Positions 63,335-64,000 of a DNA stretch of 64,000 nucleotides are shown in pieces. Source of the DNA: Streptomyces sp. CB02366 (GTDB lineage: Bacteria > Actinomycetota > Actinomycetes > Streptomycetales > Streptomycetaceae); the NCBI RefSeq assembly GCF_001905905.1, contig NZ_LIVT01000018.1, positions 1 to 64,000 on the forward strand, written 5' to 3'. The notes beneath the pieces were generated by a model. That model made no database searches. It was given only the letters and a program-made list of their open reading frames with translations, and was not told the DNA's origin. Both the position numbers and the translations under genes were made by a program. Position 1 is the stretch's first letter; each line of letters starts with the position of its first letter.

Positions 63335-64000
63335 ACAGGCACCGCCGCCTTGTTCTTCGTGGCTCGTTCGGCTGCGCACTTGCCGTGGAAGCAGGTGCCG
63401 TCCTTGCAGGGGTCGCCCGAGAGGACGACCGTCGCCGGCTGCGGCGCGGCGCCTCCCGCTACGGACCCGGTCGCCGGGGCCGCCGGGGCGGCCACGAGCT
63501 GTTCGACCGGGGCGTCCTGGCGGTCGTGGGCGCCGTGGACGGCAGGCGCCTGCCGCTCCTGCGCCTCTCGCTGCTTGGCGAGGAAGTGCAGACCCCACAG
63601 GTAGCCTCCGCGGATCAGGCAGACCAGGGCGGTGGCGAAGAAGATGCCGTAGGCGATGCCGAGGCCGGTCAGCACGCCGTACATCGCCGCCACCCCGGCT
63701 CCGAAGAAGATCTGGGAGGACCGCTTGGAGGGCGAGGTGCCGGGGTCGGTGACCATGTAGTTGGTGAAGAGCACGAAGGCGACACCGGTCATCATGCCGA
63801 GCGCCGCCGGGATGGAGGTGCCCATCACCAGCCCTCGGACGACGGCCTGCACCACGAAGCCGCCGAGCCAGGCCATGATCAGCCACATGCGGCCGGTCAG
63901 CTTCGCGTTCAGCATGGTGCCCAGGACCAGGATGATCGCGGGGAGGACCCAGTCGGCCGGGCCGTACAGGTACTCGGTGAAGTGGTAGGGCGGCGCGATG
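63331..64000 (-). CDS. UnbU-type integral membrane protein of the enediyne cassette (partial)
   Basis: Cut by the right edge of the window; the frame is open to the last base, so the N-terminus is missing. About 222 residues are visible, with 4-5 hydrophobic helices. The FTNYMVTDPGTSPSKRSSQIFFG loop is like that of RnfD/NqrB-family proteins and of the PKS-linked UnbU/SgcE3-E4-type enediyne proteins. The cytoplasmic tail ends in a short Cys-rich segment (CKDGTCFHGKC). Its stop overlaps the PKS start by ATGA, making it the gene immediately upstream in the operon. Confidence 0.8.
   Translation of the reverse strand, partial: IAPPYHFTEYLYGPADWVLPAIILVLGTMLNAKLTGRMWLIMAWLGGFVVQAVVRGLVMGTSIPAALGMMTGVAFVLFTNYMVTDPGTSPSKRSSQIFFGAGVAAMYGVLTGLGIAYGIFFATALVCLIRGGYLWGLHFLAKQREAQERQAPAVHGAHDRQDAPVEQLVAAPAAPATGSVAGGAAPQPATVVLSGDPCKDGTCFHGKCAAERATKNKAAVPV

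Noticed and set aside
1..64000. CRISPR arrays, tRNA/rRNA genes, insertion sequences
   Set aside because: None seen: no regularly spaced repeats, no transposase frames, no conserved RNA gene sequences recognised.

Overview
The window is high-GC actinobacterial DNA, almost certainly Streptomyces: strong third-position GC bias, many GTG starts, GGAGG-type ribosome sites and ATGA/GTGA-coupled operons. It holds most of a nine-membered enediyne chromoprotein cluster of the C-1027 (lidamycin) type. The diagnostic genes are a 143-aa pre-apoprotein almost identical to the C-1027 apoprotein and a 1939-aa iterative enediyne PKS with Cys211 and Ser974 at the SgcE positions. There is also a complete set for each C-1027 building block: deoxy-aminosugar, 3-chloro-5-hydroxy-beta-tyrosine and benzoxazolinate. 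sgc symbols are given by resemblance recalled from the known cluster; no database search was possible.

Layout. 0-4 kb: self-resistance (UvrA-like protein, cation/proton antiporter). 3.8-11.7 kb: beta-tyrosine halogenase, then sugar genes (thymidylyltransferase, aminotransferase, N- and C-methyltransferases) around the apoprotein gene, and an epoxide hydrolase. 11.7-17.4 kb: benzoxazolinate operon (ADIC synthase and its amidotransferase, F390-type ligase, Fe-S flavoprotein, membrane acyltransferase). 17.5-23.7 kb: epimerase, FAD monooxygenase, glycosyltransferase, 4,6-dehydratase, MFS pump. 23.7-36.2 kb: second F390-type ligase with a coupled 69-aa protein, beta-tyrosine 3-hydroxylase, hydrolase, SgcJ, MFS pump, free-standing condensation enzyme, PCP, MIO aminomutase and adenylation enzyme. 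36.4-42.3 kb: MmpL pump, O-methyltransferase, P450, acyl-CoA-dehydrogenase-like flavoprotein. 48.4-64 kb: enediyne-core and regulatory genes (proline-dehydrogenase-like protein, DinB-like protein, thioesterase, GMC oxidoreductase with partner, StrR/ParB-like and AraC regulators, P450, flavin reductase, PKS, and the start of the UnbU-type membrane protein, cut by the right edge).

The unexpected part is 42.5-48.4 kb, a block I cannot place in the known C-1027 chemistry. It contains a 112-aa orphan coupled to an AhpD-like protein, and an operon of a 53-residue signal-peptide-bearing peptide (repeated VEWP motif), a carboxymuconolactone-decarboxylase-like protein and an SDR. It also contains a tandem carrier protein with one Ser-to-Thr phosphopantetheine site, and an XRE-TPR regulator. 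Palindromes of the form TGGCAA-N4-TTGCCA recur in its promoters and in front of the proline-dehydrogenase-like gene. In three promoters TTGCCA sits 17-18 bp before a TAnnnT -10. My reading is that this is a self-contained regulatory or peptide-signalling module inserted into, or wired to, an enediyne cluster.

No tRNA, rRNA, CRISPR array or insertion sequence was seen.
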